Counted from the first letter of the stretch, positions 31,529 to 42,146 are shown. The stretch is DNA of 64,000 nt from Chitinophaga eiseniae (GCF_012641265.1 NZ_JABAHZ010000002.1:868001-932000), one strand, 5' to 3'. Made by a program: numbers and translations. The notes: generated from the sequence alone by a model not told the origin.

Positions 31529-32651
31529 ATATAAAAAGATCTCCTGCAATACCATCTGCAAATAACCTTCCTGCCTTGGTTAACCTCAGCGCGTCCCCTA
31601 CCCGCTCCATACGGCCTATCCTGATAAAGGATTGACTATTGGCGATTAAATGATTGACCAGGTCGGTACCGAATTTTTCCGCCACCCATTCCAGCTGGCA
31701 GCCGGCAGAAGTGCGCAGGGCCGTCATAATGTATTCGTTGAACTGCATAGAAGTGGTAAGTGACTCTATTTCAAAAGGCACCTTACCGGCAGCAATGCTT
31801 TTTATATACTGGGCATTGTTCGCGATGTTCCATTGCCGGGATACGCCGTTGAAAGAATGGGCTGACGGTCCCAATCCCAGGTAGGATTTTCCTTGCCAGT
31901 AGCTGCTGTTGTGGCGGGAGTGCCATCCAGGTAAGGCAAAATTGGAAATTTCATAGTGTTCATACCCCGCTGTCTCCAGCCATTGCATCAGCATTTCAAA
32001 GTGACGGGCTGCTTTATCAGGGTCGGTGGGCGCCATTTTTTTCTTTTTGATAAAATGGTCCAGGGCAGTTCCCGGTTCTACGGTGAGCGCATAACAGGAT
32101 AAGTGGGGAATGCCCAGTGCAATGGCCTGTTGTACATTTTGCTCCCAACCCTCATCGCTGAGGGTGGGCCCGCCATAAATGAGGTCAATGGTGAGGTTCT
32201 CAAACCCTGTTTCCCGCGCCAGCTGTATACAATCCCGCGCCTGTTGGCTGTTGTGGGCACGGTTCATCCACACCAGGTCGGCCTCATGGAAAGATTGGAT
32301 GCCGATACTGAGCCGGTTAATTCCCACTTCCTTCAGCATGGCCAGCTTATCGGCGGTAAGATCGTCAGGGTTGGCTTCCAGCGTTATTTCTGCATCGGCG
32401 GCTACCCGGAAGGTGGCACGCAGTTTTGCCAGCAGGCTTTGTAGGTGAACGGCATCCAGCAGGCTGGGAGTTCCGCCACCAAAGTAAATGGTGTGCACAG
32501 GCTCCAGGCCCAGGTAGTCTTTTTGCAGGGTGATTTCCTCCAGCAAACTATTTACCATGGTCTCCTTTCCCGACAGGGAGGTGGAAAAATGGAAGTTGCA
32601 GTAGTAGCAAGCCTGTTTGCAAAAAGGTATATGTAAATAAATTCCCGACAT
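31527..32651 (-). CDS. hemW: Radical SAM haem chaperone HemW
   Basis: 374 aa from the ATG at 32651. The radical SAM cluster is C11-x3-C15-x2-C18 in IPFCKQACYYCNF, then GGGTPSLLD and LTLEANPDDL-like sequence, and a HemW-type C-terminal domain. HemW lacks the Cys immediately after the cluster motif found in HemN, and here the residue is Asn-Phe, so HemW is preferred over oxygen-independent coproporphyrinogen oxidase. It transfers haem to respiratory proteins. Diverges from DUF4271 and hemD. Confidence 0.92.
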   Translation of the reverse strand: MSGIYLHIPFCKQACYYCNFHFSTSLSGKETMVNSLLEEITLQKDYLGLEPVHTIYFGGGTPSLLDAVHLQSLLAKLRATFRVAADAEITLEANPDDLTADKLAMLKEVGINRLSIGIQSFHEADLVWMNRAHNSQQARDCIQLARETGFENLTIDLIYGGPTLSDEGWEQNVQQAIALGIPHLSCYALTVEPGTALDHFIKKKKMAPTDPDKAARHFEMLMQWLETAGYEHYEISNFALPGWHSRHNSSYWQGKSYLGLGPSAHSFNGVSRQWNIANNAQYIKSIAAGKVPFEIESLTTSMQFNEYIMTALRTSAGCQLEWVAEKFGTDLVNHLIANSQSFIRIGRMERVGDALRLTKAGRLFADGIAGDLFI

Positions 32652-32706
32652 GTATGTTTTAATGGTCTGCCGTTGCCGTTTCACGGTCAACTATGGACTA
32701 TTTTAA

Positions 32707-32714
32707 TATCTTTG
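32707..32714 (+). promoter_or_regulatory. Promoter -7 box of the DUF4271 gene
   Basis: TATCTTTG, exact match to TAnnTTTG, 109 nt before the TTG at 32824. Confidence 0.5.
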
Positions 32715-32823
32715 CAGCGACAAAATTACGTTTCAGTTTTGTTTTGTGAACAGGACAGTGTTAATTGCCGTTGAATCTTCCGGGAGAACGGAACGTTATT
32801 GTTGAAAAACCGATTTAAAGTCA

Positions 32824-33924
32824 TTGCAAAATATTTTCCTGGTGCGAAACTGGTTATTGCTGCTATTCATTTTCAGTTATTTGCCGATACTGGCACAAAC
32901 AACAGATTCCGCTGCTGCAAAGCCGGTAGTAAAGAAAAAGCCAGTGGTAAGCCATACGGTAGGCGATTCTTCACGCCCGAAACCACGTATAGCACCACTG
33001 AAAAGAGATTCCGCAAAGGTAGTGCGGGTGAAGAGAGATAGCACCCGGGCGGCTTTGCCGGTGGTAGCGCATCAGAAAAAAGATTCCACCCGTTTACCAG
33101 CCGATACGGCAGGGCATAAAACGGATAGCGTGGCGGTGGCCGCTGTGCCCAAAGTAAAGCCGGTATCCGATTATGATCGTTATATGAAACAACTGGCACA
33201 GGAAAATATCTTCCTGAAGCCTGGTAAGCCAAGATTTGTAGATACCAATCCATTGCGTCCTTATCGCGATATGGACTGGCTGATTTACCTGATGGCTGGC
33301 ATCCTGCTGGTACTGAGTGTGGTGCGGCTGGCCTACCGGAAATATTTTTCCGATCTTTTCCGGGCTTTTCTGAACCCTACGTTGAGCCAGCGCCAGTTGA
33401 AAGACCAGCTGTCGCAGTCGCCGTTTCCCAATTTCCTGCTGAATATATTTTTTGCCATCGTACTGGGGGTATACTTCTACCTGGTATTATACCGGCAACA
33501 GGTATTTCCGCAGGCCCAGCCCTGGTTGCTGATTCCAGCCCTGGTTTTGCTGGTGGCGGTGGTGTATGGGTTTAAATACGTTATGCTGCGGTTTTGCGGC
33601 TGGCTGTTTGGCAATAGCGAGCTGGCGGATGCTTACATTTTCATTTTGTACCTGATTAATAAAATCCTGGGAGTGTTGCTGGTACCGTTTTTAGTGATAA
33701 TTGCATTCTGTAAGCCGGAAATAGCCCGTACTTTCCTTTATATATCGTTATTCTTTATGATATTACTGGTTGTATACAGGTATATTAGATCTTATTCATT
33801 GGTTAAGCAGTACCTATCTTTCAGTAAATTGCATTTTTTTCTTTACCTTTGCACATTCGAAGTAGCACCTGTTTTAATATTAACCAAGGTGCTGCAGAAT
33901 ATCTGGTTAACTGGTAATCCCTGA
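32824..33924 (+). CDS. DUF4271 membrane protein
   Basis: 366 aa from a TTG at 32824, or 360 aa from GTG 32842; the nearest upstream stop is at 32803 and there is no ATG before the hydrophobic N-terminus. Signal-like segment (LLLLFIFSYLPILAQ), a long Lys/Ser/Pro-rich low-complexity region (about residues 30-115), then six to seven helices of DUF4271. The family is Bacteroidota-specific and habitually precedes hemD, as here. Function unknown. Confidence 0.85.
   Translation: MQNIFLVRNWLLLLFIFSYLPILAQTTDSAAAKPVVKKKPVVSHTVGDSSRPKPRIAPLKRDSAKVVRVKRDSTRAALPVVAHQKKDSTRLPADTAGHKTDSVAVAAVPKVKPVSDYDRYMKQLAQENIFLKPGKPRFVDTNPLRPYRDMDWLIYLMAGILLVLSVVRLAYRKYFSDLFRAFLNPTLSQRQLKDQLSQSPFPNFLLNIFFAIVLGVYFYLVLYRQQVFPQAQPWLLIPALVLLVAVVYGFKYVMLRFCGWLFGNSELADAYIFILYLINKILGVLLVPFLVIIAFCKPEIARTFLYISLFFMILLVVYRYIRSYSLVKQYLSFSKLHFFLYLCTFEVAPVLILTKVLQNIWLTGNP
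33844..33851 (+). promoter_or_regulatory. Possible internal hemD promoter
   Basis: TACCTTTG inside the end of DUF4271, 108 nt before the hemD ATG. It would give hemD an independent transcript. Confidence 0.35.
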
Positions 33925-33959
33925 TTATCGCCTATTGTTAACACAAGAGCAAAAAACGT

Positions 33960-34754
33960 ATGATAAAAGGCGGGCCAAAAAAAGATTTGCAAGGTAAACA
34001 AATTCAGTCAATCCTAATTTCTCAACCTAAGCCTGAAACAGAAAAGTCACCCTACTTTGATCTGGCCAAGAAGTTCAATGTTAAGTTGGATTTTTTCCCA
34101 TTCATTAGGGTGGAAGGTTTGCCAGCGAAGGAGTTCAGAAAACAGAAAATCGACATTCTTAGCTATACGGCAGTGATTTTCACGAGTCGTAATTCGGTTG
34201 ACCACTTTTTCCGTATCTGTGAAGAAATGAAGATTAAAGTGTCGCAGGACTGCAAGTACTTTTGCATTACAGAAGCTGTAGCGTTGTATCTGCAGAAATT
34301 CATTCTTTATCGTAAACGGAAGGTATTTTATGGAGCGGATGGATCAACGAAAGGGGTGCTGGAAGTAATGAACAAGCACCGTGACAATGAGAAATTCCTT
34401 TTCCCCAGTTCCGATAGTCAGAAGAAGGATATTGAAGAATGGTTGAAAGCCAATAAGTGTGAATATGCCACGGCTACCCTTTACAAAACAGTGTCTACAG
34501 ATGTAAAGGAAGTACTGGCCGCTACGGCTTACGATATGATCGTGTTTTTCAGCCCATCTGGTGTAAAATCACTCTTCGAAAATATGCCGGAGTTTGAGCA
34601 GAACGGGACCCATATCGGGGCTTTTGGTCCTACTACCTCTGCAGCCGTGGAAGAAGCAGGATTAAGGCTGGATGTAAAAGCACCGCTCCCACAGGCGCCT
34701 TCTATGGCAGCCGCGCTGGAACAGTATCTGACCACATTGGCAGCAAAGAAGTAA
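33960..34754 (+). CDS. hemD: Uroporphyrinogen-III synthase
   Basis: 264 aa, HemD family of two flavodoxin-like lobes. It converts hydroxymethylbilane to uroporphyrinogen III in haem synthesis. Features: IQSILISQPKPETEKSPYFD at the start, AVIFTSRNSVDHFF in lobe 1, and YDMIVFFSPSGVKSLFE and IGAFGPTTSAAVEEAGL in lobe 2, which line the substrate cleft. It is 35 nt downstream of DUF4271 and ends at a clear terminator. The N-terminus is charged (GGPKKDLQGKQ). Confidence 0.88.
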   Translation: MIKGGPKKDLQGKQIQSILISQPKPETEKSPYFDLAKKFNVKLDFFPFIRVEGLPAKEFRKQKIDILSYTAVIFTSRNSVDHFFRICEEMKIKVSQDCKYFCITEAVALYLQKFILYRKRKVFYGADGSTKGVLEVMNKHRDNEKFLFPSSDSQKKDIEEWLKANKCEYATATLYKTVSTDVKEVLAATAYDMIVFFSPSGVKSLFENMPEFEQNGTHIGAFGPTTSAAVEEAGLRLDVKAPLPQAPSMAAALEQYLTTLAAKK

Positions 34755-34780
34755 ACAAGTTTCTGTCTATAGAAATTCGG

Positions 34781-34810
34781 CAGGGATGGCATATGCCATC
34801 CCTGTTTTTT
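34781..34810 (+). terminator. Terminator after hemD
   Basis: Perfect 24-nt palindrome (34781-34804; arms CAGGGATGGCAT and ATGCCATCCCTG) followed by seven Ts. Confidence 0.75.
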
Positions 34811-34922
34811 TACTGCGATATTTTCTCAGCAGAGCAGCCCGAAAAATATTTCTTTGTAATCCTGAAAAAATAAATTTCTTTGTAGCGAAATATTTTATCA
34901 ATCATTATTGCTAGCGGAATCC

Positions 34923-36968
34923 ATGAACAAGCTGATCAGTGAATCAAGCCCTTACTTGCTACAGCATGCACATAATCCTGTAAACTGGTATCCCTGGGGA
35001 GAAGAAGCCCTGGAACGTGCTTTACGGGAAGATAAGCCGATACTGGTTAGTATTGGTTATGCTGCCTGCCACTGGTGTCATGTAATGGAGCGGGAAAGTT
35101 TTGAGAATGAAGCTACCGCTGCTATCATGAACGAACATTTCATCAATATAAAAATCGACCGGGAGGAACGGCCCGACCTGGACCACATTTATATGGATGC
35201 CGTGCAGGCCATGACCGGCGCGGGAGGCTGGCCACTCAATGTTTTCCTTACACCAGAAAAAAAACCTTTTTACGGAGGTACTTATTTCCCTCCTGTGAAG
35301 GCCTATAACCGGCCTTCCTGGACGGATGTGCTCCTGTCGTTGCATGATGCATTTGTAAATAAACGTGCGGATATTGAAACCCAGGCTGATAACCTGGTAC
35401 AGCATATTCACCAATCAGCCCAATTTGGCCTGCCTTCCACACTGGACGTGCATATTCCAAGGGAAGAATTATTTACCAAAGCCCAGTGCGATACCATTTG
35501 CGAAAATATACTACGGCAGTCTGATACTACCTGGGGCGGTTTTGGACGGGCGCCCAAATTCCCGCAAACCTTTACGATAGGGTACCTGCTGCGGTATCAC
35601 CACACCTGGGAGCACCCAAAAGCACTGCAACAGGCCTTGTTGTCGCTGGATAAGATGTTGCAGGGGGGCCTGTATGATCAGTTGGGAGGCGGCTTTGCCC
35701 GTTATTCTACTGATGAGAAATGGCTGGCGCCCCATTTCGAAAAGATGCTGTACGACAATGCGCTGTTACTCGATGTGCTTTGTGATGCTTACCAGTTAAC
35801 CCGAAATGAAATATATGCCCAAACCATCCAGGATACTATGGGCTTTATTGCCCGGGAGATGACGGCTCCGGAAGGGGGCTTTTATGCCGCCCTGGATGCA
35901 GATTCTGAGGGAGTGGAAGGCAAGTTTTATGTTTGGAGTAAGGCCGAAATACATCATGTGCTGGGTGAACAGGCAAAAGTGTTTTGCGACTACTACGATG
36001 TAACAGAAGCCGGAAATTGGGAGGAAAAGAACATTTTATGGGTACGGCAACCATTGGCGTCATTTGCCGCGGCAAATGGCTATGATGCGCCTATCCTGGC
36101 GGCCATGCTGAAAGGTTGCCGGGAAAAGCTGCTGGCGGTGAGAGCCAACCGGGTAAGACCCGGCCTGGACGATAAGATACTCCTGGGATGGAATGCCATG
36201 ATGGTACATGCCTGTTGCAAAGCATATACAGCACTGGGAATAGAAGAATACCGGGAGATGGCGGTACGGAATATGGACTTTTGTTTATCCAATTTCCGTG
36301 AAACGGCTTCCGGCCAGGCCTTTTTGCATACCTGGAAGAATAACGAGGCAAAATATCCTGCCTTTCTCGACGACTATGCCTGCCTTATACGTGCATTGAT
36401 AGCGCTGCAGGAAGTGACCGGGGAATTAAATTACCTATACCAGGCAAGGGATATTACCGAATTTGTAATCAGGCACTTCAGCGATGAAGCCGGGCATTTC
36501 TTTTACTATACCATTGACGGACAAAACGACGTGATTGTACGTAAAAAGGAGATATATGATGGGGCGGTACCCAGCGGAAATGCTATTATGATGCAGAACC
36601 TTTGGTATCTTTCCGTTGTTTTTGATAAACGGCCATGGGCCGACCGCTGTGTTGCCGCAGTTTCCGGGCTGGCGCAAACGGTGGTACGCTATCCAACCTC
36701 CTTTGGTGTATGGGCAAGCCAGTTATTACAGTTTGTGAAAGGTACCCCTGAACTGGCAATTGTGGGCAAAGATTTTAAAGAAAGGATGAAAGATGCGGGA
36801 AAATGGTTTATCCCTTACCGGATTTTGATAGGAGCAGAAAAAAATATTCCGGAGATGCCACTGCTAACCGATCGGTTAAAGGAAAACGAAACTTTAGTGT
36901 ATTTATGTAAAGATTATCATTGCATTAAGCCGGTTAGTTATATACAAGAAATTATTAATTTAATATAA
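34923..36968 (+). CDS. DUF255 thioredoxin-domain protein (YyaL/SPATA20-like)
   Basis: 681 aa. N-terminal thioredoxin-like DUF255 domain (residues 1-165) with CxxC at C49-H-W-C52 in [11 protein letters not shown]; the sequence [18 protein letters not shown] is diagnostic. A long (alpha/alpha)6-barrel region follows, as in glycosidase/epimerase folds ([40 protein letters not shown]). Function unknown; the thioredoxin part may be a redox or glycan-related module. ATG 34923 chosen over TTG 34908. Confidence 0.9.
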   Translation: MNKLISESSPYLLQHAHNPVNWYPWGEEALERALREDKPILVSIGYAACHWCHVMERESFENEATAAIMNEHFINIKIDREERPDLDHIYMDAVQAMTGAGGWPLNVFLTPEKKPFYGGTYFPPVKAYNRPSWTDVLLSLHDAFVNKRADIETQADNLVQHIHQSAQFGLPSTLDVHIPREELFTKAQCDTICENILRQSDTTWGGFGRAPKFPQTFTIGYLLRYHHTWEHPKALQQALLSLDKMLQGGLYDQLGGGFARYSTDEKWLAPHFEKMLYDNALLLDVLCDAYQLTRNEIYAQTIQDTMGFIAREMTAPEGGFYAALDADSEGVEGKFYVWSKAEIHHVLGEQAKVFCDYYDVTEAGNWEEKNILWVRQPLASFAAANGYDAPILAAMLKGCREKLLAVRANRVRPGLDDKILLGWNAMMVHACCKAYTALGIEEYREMAVRNMDFCLSNFRETASGQAFLHTWKNNEAKYPAFLDDYACLIRALIALQEVTGELNYLYQARDITEFVIRHFSDEAGHFFYYTIDGQNDVIVRKKEIYDGAVPSGNAIMMQNLWYLSVVFDKRPWADRCVAAVSGLAQTVVRYPTSFGVWASQLLQFVKGTPELAIVGKDFKERMKDAGKWFIPYRILIGAEKNIPEMPLLTDRLKENETLVYLCKDYHCIKPVSYIQEIINLI

Positions 36969-37131
36969 TAATTATGTAACTTGCCCCCTGTAAGGGAGAG
37001 GCTCGATTCAATAAATGTTATTACGTTTATATAATAAAATGTTAAAAGCAACGTTTAAACTAGTTACAGAACGGTTCTGAGTGGAATTGAAAAAGTTGGA
37101 TAAAAAGTCACTACGGATTAAAATTAATTAT

Positions 37132-37139
37132 TACATTTG
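37132..37139 (+). promoter_or_regulatory. Promoter -7 box of gldKLMN
   Basis: TACATTTG, 99 nt before the gldK ATG, preceding a long leader. Confidence 0.45.
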
Positions 37140-37238
37140 CTATCTTTCATATAAACAAAGCGGGTGAAATATGAGAAATGTGTTCCCTTATATACAGGCA
37201 AATCGCACCAGGCTGGTTAATAGAAAAAACATATTCTG

Positions 37239-38522
37239 ATGAAAGCTACCCTTATGAAGCTTAACTATGTAAAAGGTCTGTTGGCGGTTTTGCTGGTTTC
37301 CCTGCTGGCCAGCTGTGGCGGTAGTAAAACCCCTAAAAATGCGCAAGGTCAGTTGATTGGCGTAAGCCCAAGACCGAAGTACACTCCCCCTGTACCTTAT
37401 GGGATGGTATACGTACCAGCCGGAACGTTCCACATGGGTCCCAGTGATGAGGATGTAAACTATGCATACACTGCGCGTAATAAGTCAATTTCCATTTCCG
37501 GTTTCTATATGGACGCCACGGAAATTACTAACAACGAGTATCGCCAGTTTGTGCAGTGGGTGCAGGACTCTATTGCTCACATCCTGTTAGGACACGTAAA
37601 ATCTGATGATGGACATGACATCATCGATTGGAAACAGAAGATTAACTGGAGAGACAAAGGAACCACTGAAAAGCTGGATGCGATGATTTATTCTGAAGCA
37701 GACCGCTTATATGGCCGTAAAGATATCGACGTAGGTAAACTGATCTATCACCAGGAAACTTTCAACTGGGACAAAGCCAAGTTGAGGGAAAATGCGGGTA
37801 AACCACGTTCTACCTTTATCGTTAAAAAAGATGTACCCATCTATCCCGACACCCTTTGCTGGATCAGGGATTTCTCTTATGCCTACAACGAGCCAATGAC
37901 CCGTATGTATTTCTGGCATCCGGCATTTGACAATTACCCGGTAGTAGGTGTAAACTGGCACCAGGCCACAGCTTTCTGCGAATGGAGAAGTAAATTCTGG
38001 GAAGATTACCGTGCCAGCAAAAAGCTGTTTACGGAAGATAAATTCCAGTTGCCATCTGAAGCTCAGTGGGAATATGCTGCCCGTGGTGGTAGAGAACAAA
38101 CACCTTACCCCTGGGGTGGTTACTATATCCGCAATAAGAAAGGATGTTTACTGGCCAACTTCAAACCTGGTCGCGGTAATTATCCCGAAGATGGTGGATT
38201 TTACACTGTTCGCGCAGATGCTTACTGGCCTAACGATTACGGATTGTATAACATGGCTGGTAACGTAGCTGAATGGACCGCGGATATCTTCTATGAAAAT
38301 GCCTACTCCTTTACTTCCGATATGAACCCGTATTTGAGAATGGATGTACCAGATGATGCGCCATTAAAAATGAAGCGTAAAGCTATCAGAGGCGGATCGT
38401 GGAAAGACGTAGGATATTTCCTCCAGACAGGAACCCGGACATACGAATACCAGGACAGTGCTAAATCATACGTTGGTTTCAGATGTACCATTGCCCTGAG
38501 CAGAAGAGCCAAACACAGATAG
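37239..38522 (+). CDS. gldK: Gliding motility lipoprotein GldK (type IX secretion)
   Basis: 427 aa. Lipoprotein signal with LLASC lipobox, Cys26. The rest is a formylglycine-generating-enzyme/sulfatase-modifying (FGE) fold: MVYVPAGTFHMGPSDEDVNY, VGVNWHQATAFCEWRSKF, LPSEAQWEYAARGG, NMAGNVAEWTADIF, IRGGSWKD and YVGFRCTIA. GldK with GldN forms a periplasmic ring attached to the outer membrane in the type IX secretion/gliding apparatus. First gene of gldKLMN, with 146 nt to gldL. Confidence 0.95.
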   Translation: MKATLMKLNYVKGLLAVLLVSLLASCGGSKTPKNAQGQLIGVSPRPKYTPPVPYGMVYVPAGTFHMGPSDEDVNYAYTARNKSISISGFYMDATEITNNEYRQFVQWVQDSIAHILLGHVKSDDGHDIIDWKQKINWRDKGTTEKLDAMIYSEADRLYGRKDIDVGKLIYHQETFNWDKAKLRENAGKPRSTFIVKKDVPIYPDTLCWIRDFSYAYNEPMTRMYFWHPAFDNYPVVGVNWHQATAFCEWRSKFWEDYRASKKLFTEDKFQLPSEAQWEYAARGGREQTPYPWGGYYIRNKKGCLLANFKPGRGNYPEDGGFYTVRADAYWPNDYGLYNMAGNVAEWTADIFYENAYSFTSDMNPYLRMDVPDDAPLKMKRKAIRGGSWKDVGYFLQTGTRTYEYQDSAKSYVGFRCTIALSRRAKHR

Positions 38523-38668
38523 AGTAGAATCATTTTGAATAATAGCCTGTATTTATAACTGCCAAAGAAACCTTTTGTATTATGTACACTATTATCAGCA
38601 AATCAGTGAGAATTAACTATTCCATACAGACTTTAACTATTAACACTTTAACCAGTAAATTTTAACCT

Positions 38669-39415
38669 ATGGCTATGAATCCTAACAAAGCTAAATGGCT
38701 GAACTTTTTCGTATGTATTGCGGCTTCCGTGGTAATTATCGGAGCGTTATTTAAACTGCAACACTGGCGGGGTGCCGACATCGCTTTGATCTTAGGTCTG
38801 AGCACTGAGGCGCTTATCTTCTTCGTATACGCCTTTGTACCTGATTCCGGTGCTTCTCACGCAGAAGGACAAGTAGTAGCAGTGGCTGGCAGCCCGGCAG
38901 TAGCTGGCCTGGACAAAATGCTCCAGGAAGCTGACATCACACCTGCTAACCTGCAACGCCTGAGCGAAAACTTCCAGAAACTGGGAACTACCGTTGACAA
39001 AATGAGAGACATCAGCGATGTAGTAGCTGCTACCGGCGATTACACACAGAAAACAAGAGAAGCTGCCAGCGCTATTGGTAATGTAGCTAACGCTTACACT
39101 ACTGCCGCTGCTGCTGTATCTTCTTTCAACAGTGCTTCCGAATCAACAAAAGAATTCCATGTACAGATGCAGGGCATGACTAAAAACCTGGCTTCCCTCA
39201 ATGCTATCTACGAACTGGAACTGCAAGACACTAACAACCACCTGAAGGCTATGAATTCATTCTACAGCAATCTGCAGAATGCCTCTACAGCTATGAGTGG
39301 TAGCATTGAAGATGCCAAGAAAACACAGGAACAAATTTCCCTGCTCGCTAAAAACCTCAGTAACCTGAACTCCATTTATGGTAACATGCTGAGCGCTATG
39401 CACGGAGGAAGATAA
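38669..39415 (+). CDS. gldL: Gliding motility protein GldL
   Basis: 248 aa. Two N-terminal transmembrane helices (about residues 10-30 and 38-58), with the conserved Glu in LGLSTEALIFFVYAF, followed by a cytoplasmic coiled-coil region (about 75-248). GldL and GldM form the proton-driven motor that energises type IX secretion and gliding; GldL is the static stator-like ring. Opening NKAKWLNFFVCIAASVVI is characteristic. Separated by 55 nt from gldM. Confidence 0.95.
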   Translation: MAMNPNKAKWLNFFVCIAASVVIIGALFKLQHWRGADIALILGLSTEALIFFVYAFVPDSGASHAEGQVVAVAGSPAVAGLDKMLQEADITPANLQRLSENFQKLGTTVDKMRDISDVVAATGDYTQKTREAASAIGNVANAYTTAAAAVSSFNSASESTKEFHVQMQGMTKNLASLNAIYELELQDTNNHLKAMNSFYSNLQNASTAMSGSIEDAKKTQEQISLLAKNLSNLNSIYGNMLSAMHGGR

Positions 39416-39470
39416 GGTACGGCTAATAGTTTCTGAATTAACACATATCAATTAAATCTGAAAACAAACT

Positions 39471-41009
39471 ATGGCACTACCTAGAGATCCCAGACAGAAG
39501 ATGATCAACATCATGTACCTGGTCTTGACGGCCATGCTCGCGTTGAACGTCTCTGCTGAAATATTGAATGCTTTTAGTATCGTAAATAATTCAATCAATA
39601 CCTCTAATAAATCCTTAGCAGATAAAAACAATCTCATTTATTCGCAATTTGACGCTCAAATGAAGGACAACGCTGAAAAAACAGCCCCGTTCAGAGCCAA
39701 AGCGCAACAAGTGAAAACTTTATCTGCCAGCATGTACGACTATGTAGAGTCTTTAAAGAAAACCATCATCGATGAAAGTGGTGGCCTGGACGAACATGGC
39801 GAAATCAAGGATAAAGCTGGTCTGGATGCTCCTACCAGGGTGATGGAGAATATGAAGAAAGGCCCGGAACTGGAAGCTAGGCTGAAAGACCTCCGTGAAA
39901 AATTACTTTCTTTCGTAGATCCTAAAAAAAGAGATCAGTTCAATAAAACTTTACCACTGAGAATTGAAGTAGGTAAATCAACAGATGAACATGGCGGTGG
40001 TACCAAATCATGGACTACCTACCATTTCAACATGGTGCCTACTATCGCAGCTGTTACCATCCTGGGAAAATTCCAGAATGATATCAAAAACTCTGAGTCT
40101 GCCATCATCGATGACCTGTATCGCCAGATCGATGCGAATACGTTCAAATTTGATAAAGTAAGACCATTTATCTCCCTGAATTCCAAAAACCTGATGGAAG
40201 GACAAACCTTAACTGCAAACATCGCAGTAGGTGCTTACAGCACTACGGTAAATCCTACTATCGTTGTAAACGGCCAGTCCGTTGAAGCGAAAGAGGGTTT
40301 AGGAACTTTTACTGCAGTTGCTGCCGGCATTGGCGAAAAAACCATCTCCGGTACCATTACCTTACCTAGCCCAACTGGTGGCGCACCTGAATCCTATCCC
40401 TTTACAGAAACTTATAACGTAGGAGCTTCTTCTACTTCTATTTCCGCAGATAAAATGAATGTGTTGTATATTGGCCTGCAGAACCCTATCTCTATTTCTG
40501 CTGCTGGTGTACCTGCTGAACAGGTGTCTGCCTCTATTACCGGTGGTAATATGACTAAACGCGGTTCAGGCGAATATATCGTAACTGTAAGCCAGCCAGG
40601 TAAGGCGGTAATTAATGTAGTGGCTAACATCGATGGTAAAACCAAATCACTCGGTCAGAAAGAATTCCGTGTAAAACGTGTTCCTGATCCGGTACTGAAA
40701 GTGGGTGTTAACAAAGGTGGTTCCATGAAAGCAGCCGACTTTAAAGTACAGGGTGGTTTGCGTGCAGACCTGGAAGATTTCGAATTTGAAGGCGTAAAAT
40801 ATGAAGTAGTTGGTTACCGCGTGGGTATCTCTGCTAAAGGTAAAGAATACCAGGAAGGTGATGCTACTTCTGCTTACTTCCCTGGCAGCGTAACGGCTTC
40901 TATCCGTGCACTGCGCCCGGGTGATGAAGTATATTTTGAAAACGTGAAAGTGAAAGGCCCGGACAATGTGGTTCGTTCTATGCCGAGTACATTATTTAAA
41001 TTAAACTAA
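39471..41009 (+). CDS. gldM: Gliding motility protein GldM
   Basis: 512 aa. One N-terminal membrane helix (MINIMYLVLTAMLALNVSA, about residues 11-30) that inserts in the GldL bundle, then a long periplasmic rod of helical and Ig-like beta domains. The D2-D4 parts are visible as PTIAAVTILGKFQNDIKNSE, NVLYIGLQNPISISAAGVP and DFKVQGGLRADLEDFEFEGV. It transmits energy to the GldK/N ring. Length and layout match family members. Confidence 0.95.
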   Translation: MALPRDPRQKMINIMYLVLTAMLALNVSAEILNAFSIVNNSINTSNKSLADKNNLIYSQFDAQMKDNAEKTAPFRAKAQQVKTLSASMYDYVESLKKTIIDESGGLDEHGEIKDKAGLDAPTRVMENMKKGPELEARLKDLREKLLSFVDPKKRDQFNKTLPLRIEVGKSTDEHGGGTKSWTTYHFNMVPTIAAVTILGKFQNDIKNSESAIIDDLYRQIDANTFKFDKVRPFISLNSKNLMEGQTLTANIAVGAYSTTVNPTIVVNGQSVEAKEGLGTFTAVAAGIGEKTISGTITLPSPTGGAPESYPFTETYNVGASSTSISADKMNVLYIGLQNPISISAAGVPAEQVSASITGGNMTKRGSGEYIVTVSQPGKAVINVVANIDGKTKSLGQKEFRVKRVPDPVLKVGVNKGGSMKAADFKVQGGLRADLEDFEFEGVKYEVVGYRVGISAKGKEYQEGDATSAYFPGSVTASIRALRPGDEVYFENVKVKGPDNVVRSMPSTLFKLN

Positions 41010-41029
41010 CGGTCATTAATTACTGAATT

Positions 41030-42061
41030 ATGCGAGCAGTAATATTTAACAGAATTGGTTGGTGCACTCTTTTGCTGGTGATGCTGGCAACAGCTGCTGA
41101 TGCGCAACGCCGTGGTGGTACAACCCGCCGCAGAACCGCTACTACGGGCACTGCTACTACACCCGATGCATCCGTGGTAAACCCGGCTACCGGGAATGCC
41201 GTGACACCTCCCCCTGCTCCCGCTGCCCCTGCTTCTCAACGCCCGGACGGTATCACCGCCCCCGTGGTAGATACCCCACGCAAATCACTGCGCGTAGATG
41301 GCGTAGTGGAAAGAAACCTGGCCAGAGAACGTACACCGATTGCCTACGACTACATCCGCGAGGATGATCGTTTCTGGGAAAAACGGGTATGGCAGGTAAT
41401 CGATATCAGGGAAAAAATAAACCTCCCCTTCCAATACAACGTGGAAGATGAGTCTGGTGTAAACCAACTGTTTATTAATATTCTGCTCGAAGCCATCAAG
41501 AATAAAGAGGTAGAAGCTTTCAGTGCTATCGACGACCGTTTTACTACCATAATGCCCTACTCTGAGATCCAGACTAAACTCAGCGGTGAAGAAAGAACCG
41601 TACGCAGTATAGATCCGGTAACCGGCGAAGAAAAAATGGTGACTACCCGCGATGACTTCGATCCACGTACCATCAAACAGTACAAAATCAAAGAAGTGTG
41701 GGTATTCGACAAAGAAGCTTCTGCCCTGAAAGTTCGCATACTGGGTATTGCTCCAATGGTATCCCGTATTAATGAAGATGGTAGCATACGCGCCTCCATC
41801 CCCTTATTCTGGGTATATTATCCCGATTGCCGCGGCGTACTGGCTAAACATGATGTGTATAACCAGAACAACGATGCCGCCACTATCAGCTGGGAAGACC
41901 TTTTCGAAATGCGCTTCTTCGGTAGCTACATCGTGAAGGAAAATAATACCTACAACCGCGAGATCAAGGATTATATTAAAGACGGTGTAATGCGCCTCCT
42001 CGAAGGCCAGGCCATTAAAGACCGTATCTTTAATAAAGAGCAGGACCTCTGGCAGTATTAA
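41030..42061 (+). CDS. gldN: Gliding motility protein GldN
   Basis: 343 aa. Signal peptide (cleavage near TAADAQ), then a Thr/Ala/Pro-rich linker (about residues 28-75), then the GldN domain: VDGVVERNLARERTPIAYDY, DDRFWEKRVWQVIDIREKIN, INILLEAIKNKEVEAFS and a C-terminal EMRFFGSYIVKENNTYNREI. With GldK it forms the periplasmic ring of the type IX machinery. It is 20 nt downstream of gldM and ends the operon at a 23-bp palindrome. Confidence 0.95.
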   Translation: MRAVIFNRIGWCTLLLVMLATAADAQRRGGTTRRRTATTGTATTPDASVVNPATGNAVTPPPAPAAPASQRPDGITAPVVDTPRKSLRVDGVVERNLARERTPIAYDYIREDDRFWEKRVWQVIDIREKINLPFQYNVEDESGVNQLFINILLEAIKNKEVEAFSAIDDRFTTIMPYSEIQTKLSGEERTVRSIDPVTGEEKMVTTRDDFDPRTIKQYKIKEVWVFDKEASALKVRILGIAPMVSRINEDGSIRASIPLFWVYYPDCRGVLAKHDVYNQNNDAATISWEDLFEMRFFGSYIVKENNTYNREIKDYIKDGVMRLLEGQAIKDRIFNKEQDLWQY

Positions 42062-42073
42062 ACCTATTAAAAT

Positions 42074-42121
42074 AATAAAAGCAAATGACCTAAGCACCTG
42101 CTTAGGTCATTTGCTTTTATT
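42074..42121. terminator. Long palindromic terminator after gldN
   Basis: Perfect 23-bp arms (42074-42096 and 42099-42121; left arm begins AATAAAAGCAAATGACC) separated by only CC. T-rich right arm. Confidence 0.75.
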
Positions 42122-42146
42122 ACTTCCTGCTTTGCCCGCTTTTCCC

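Noticed and set aside
34841..34882. Two near-identical A-rich units each with TTTCTTTGTA ahead of the DUF255 gene
   Set aside because: Looks like a duplicated promoter, but the second base of the -7 box is T rather than A in both and the region is simple A/T sequence; not strong enough to annotate.
36969..37131. tRNA-like GGCTCGATTCA near 36999-37009
   Set aside because: No acceptor stem, D-arm or anticodon arm can be fitted around it.
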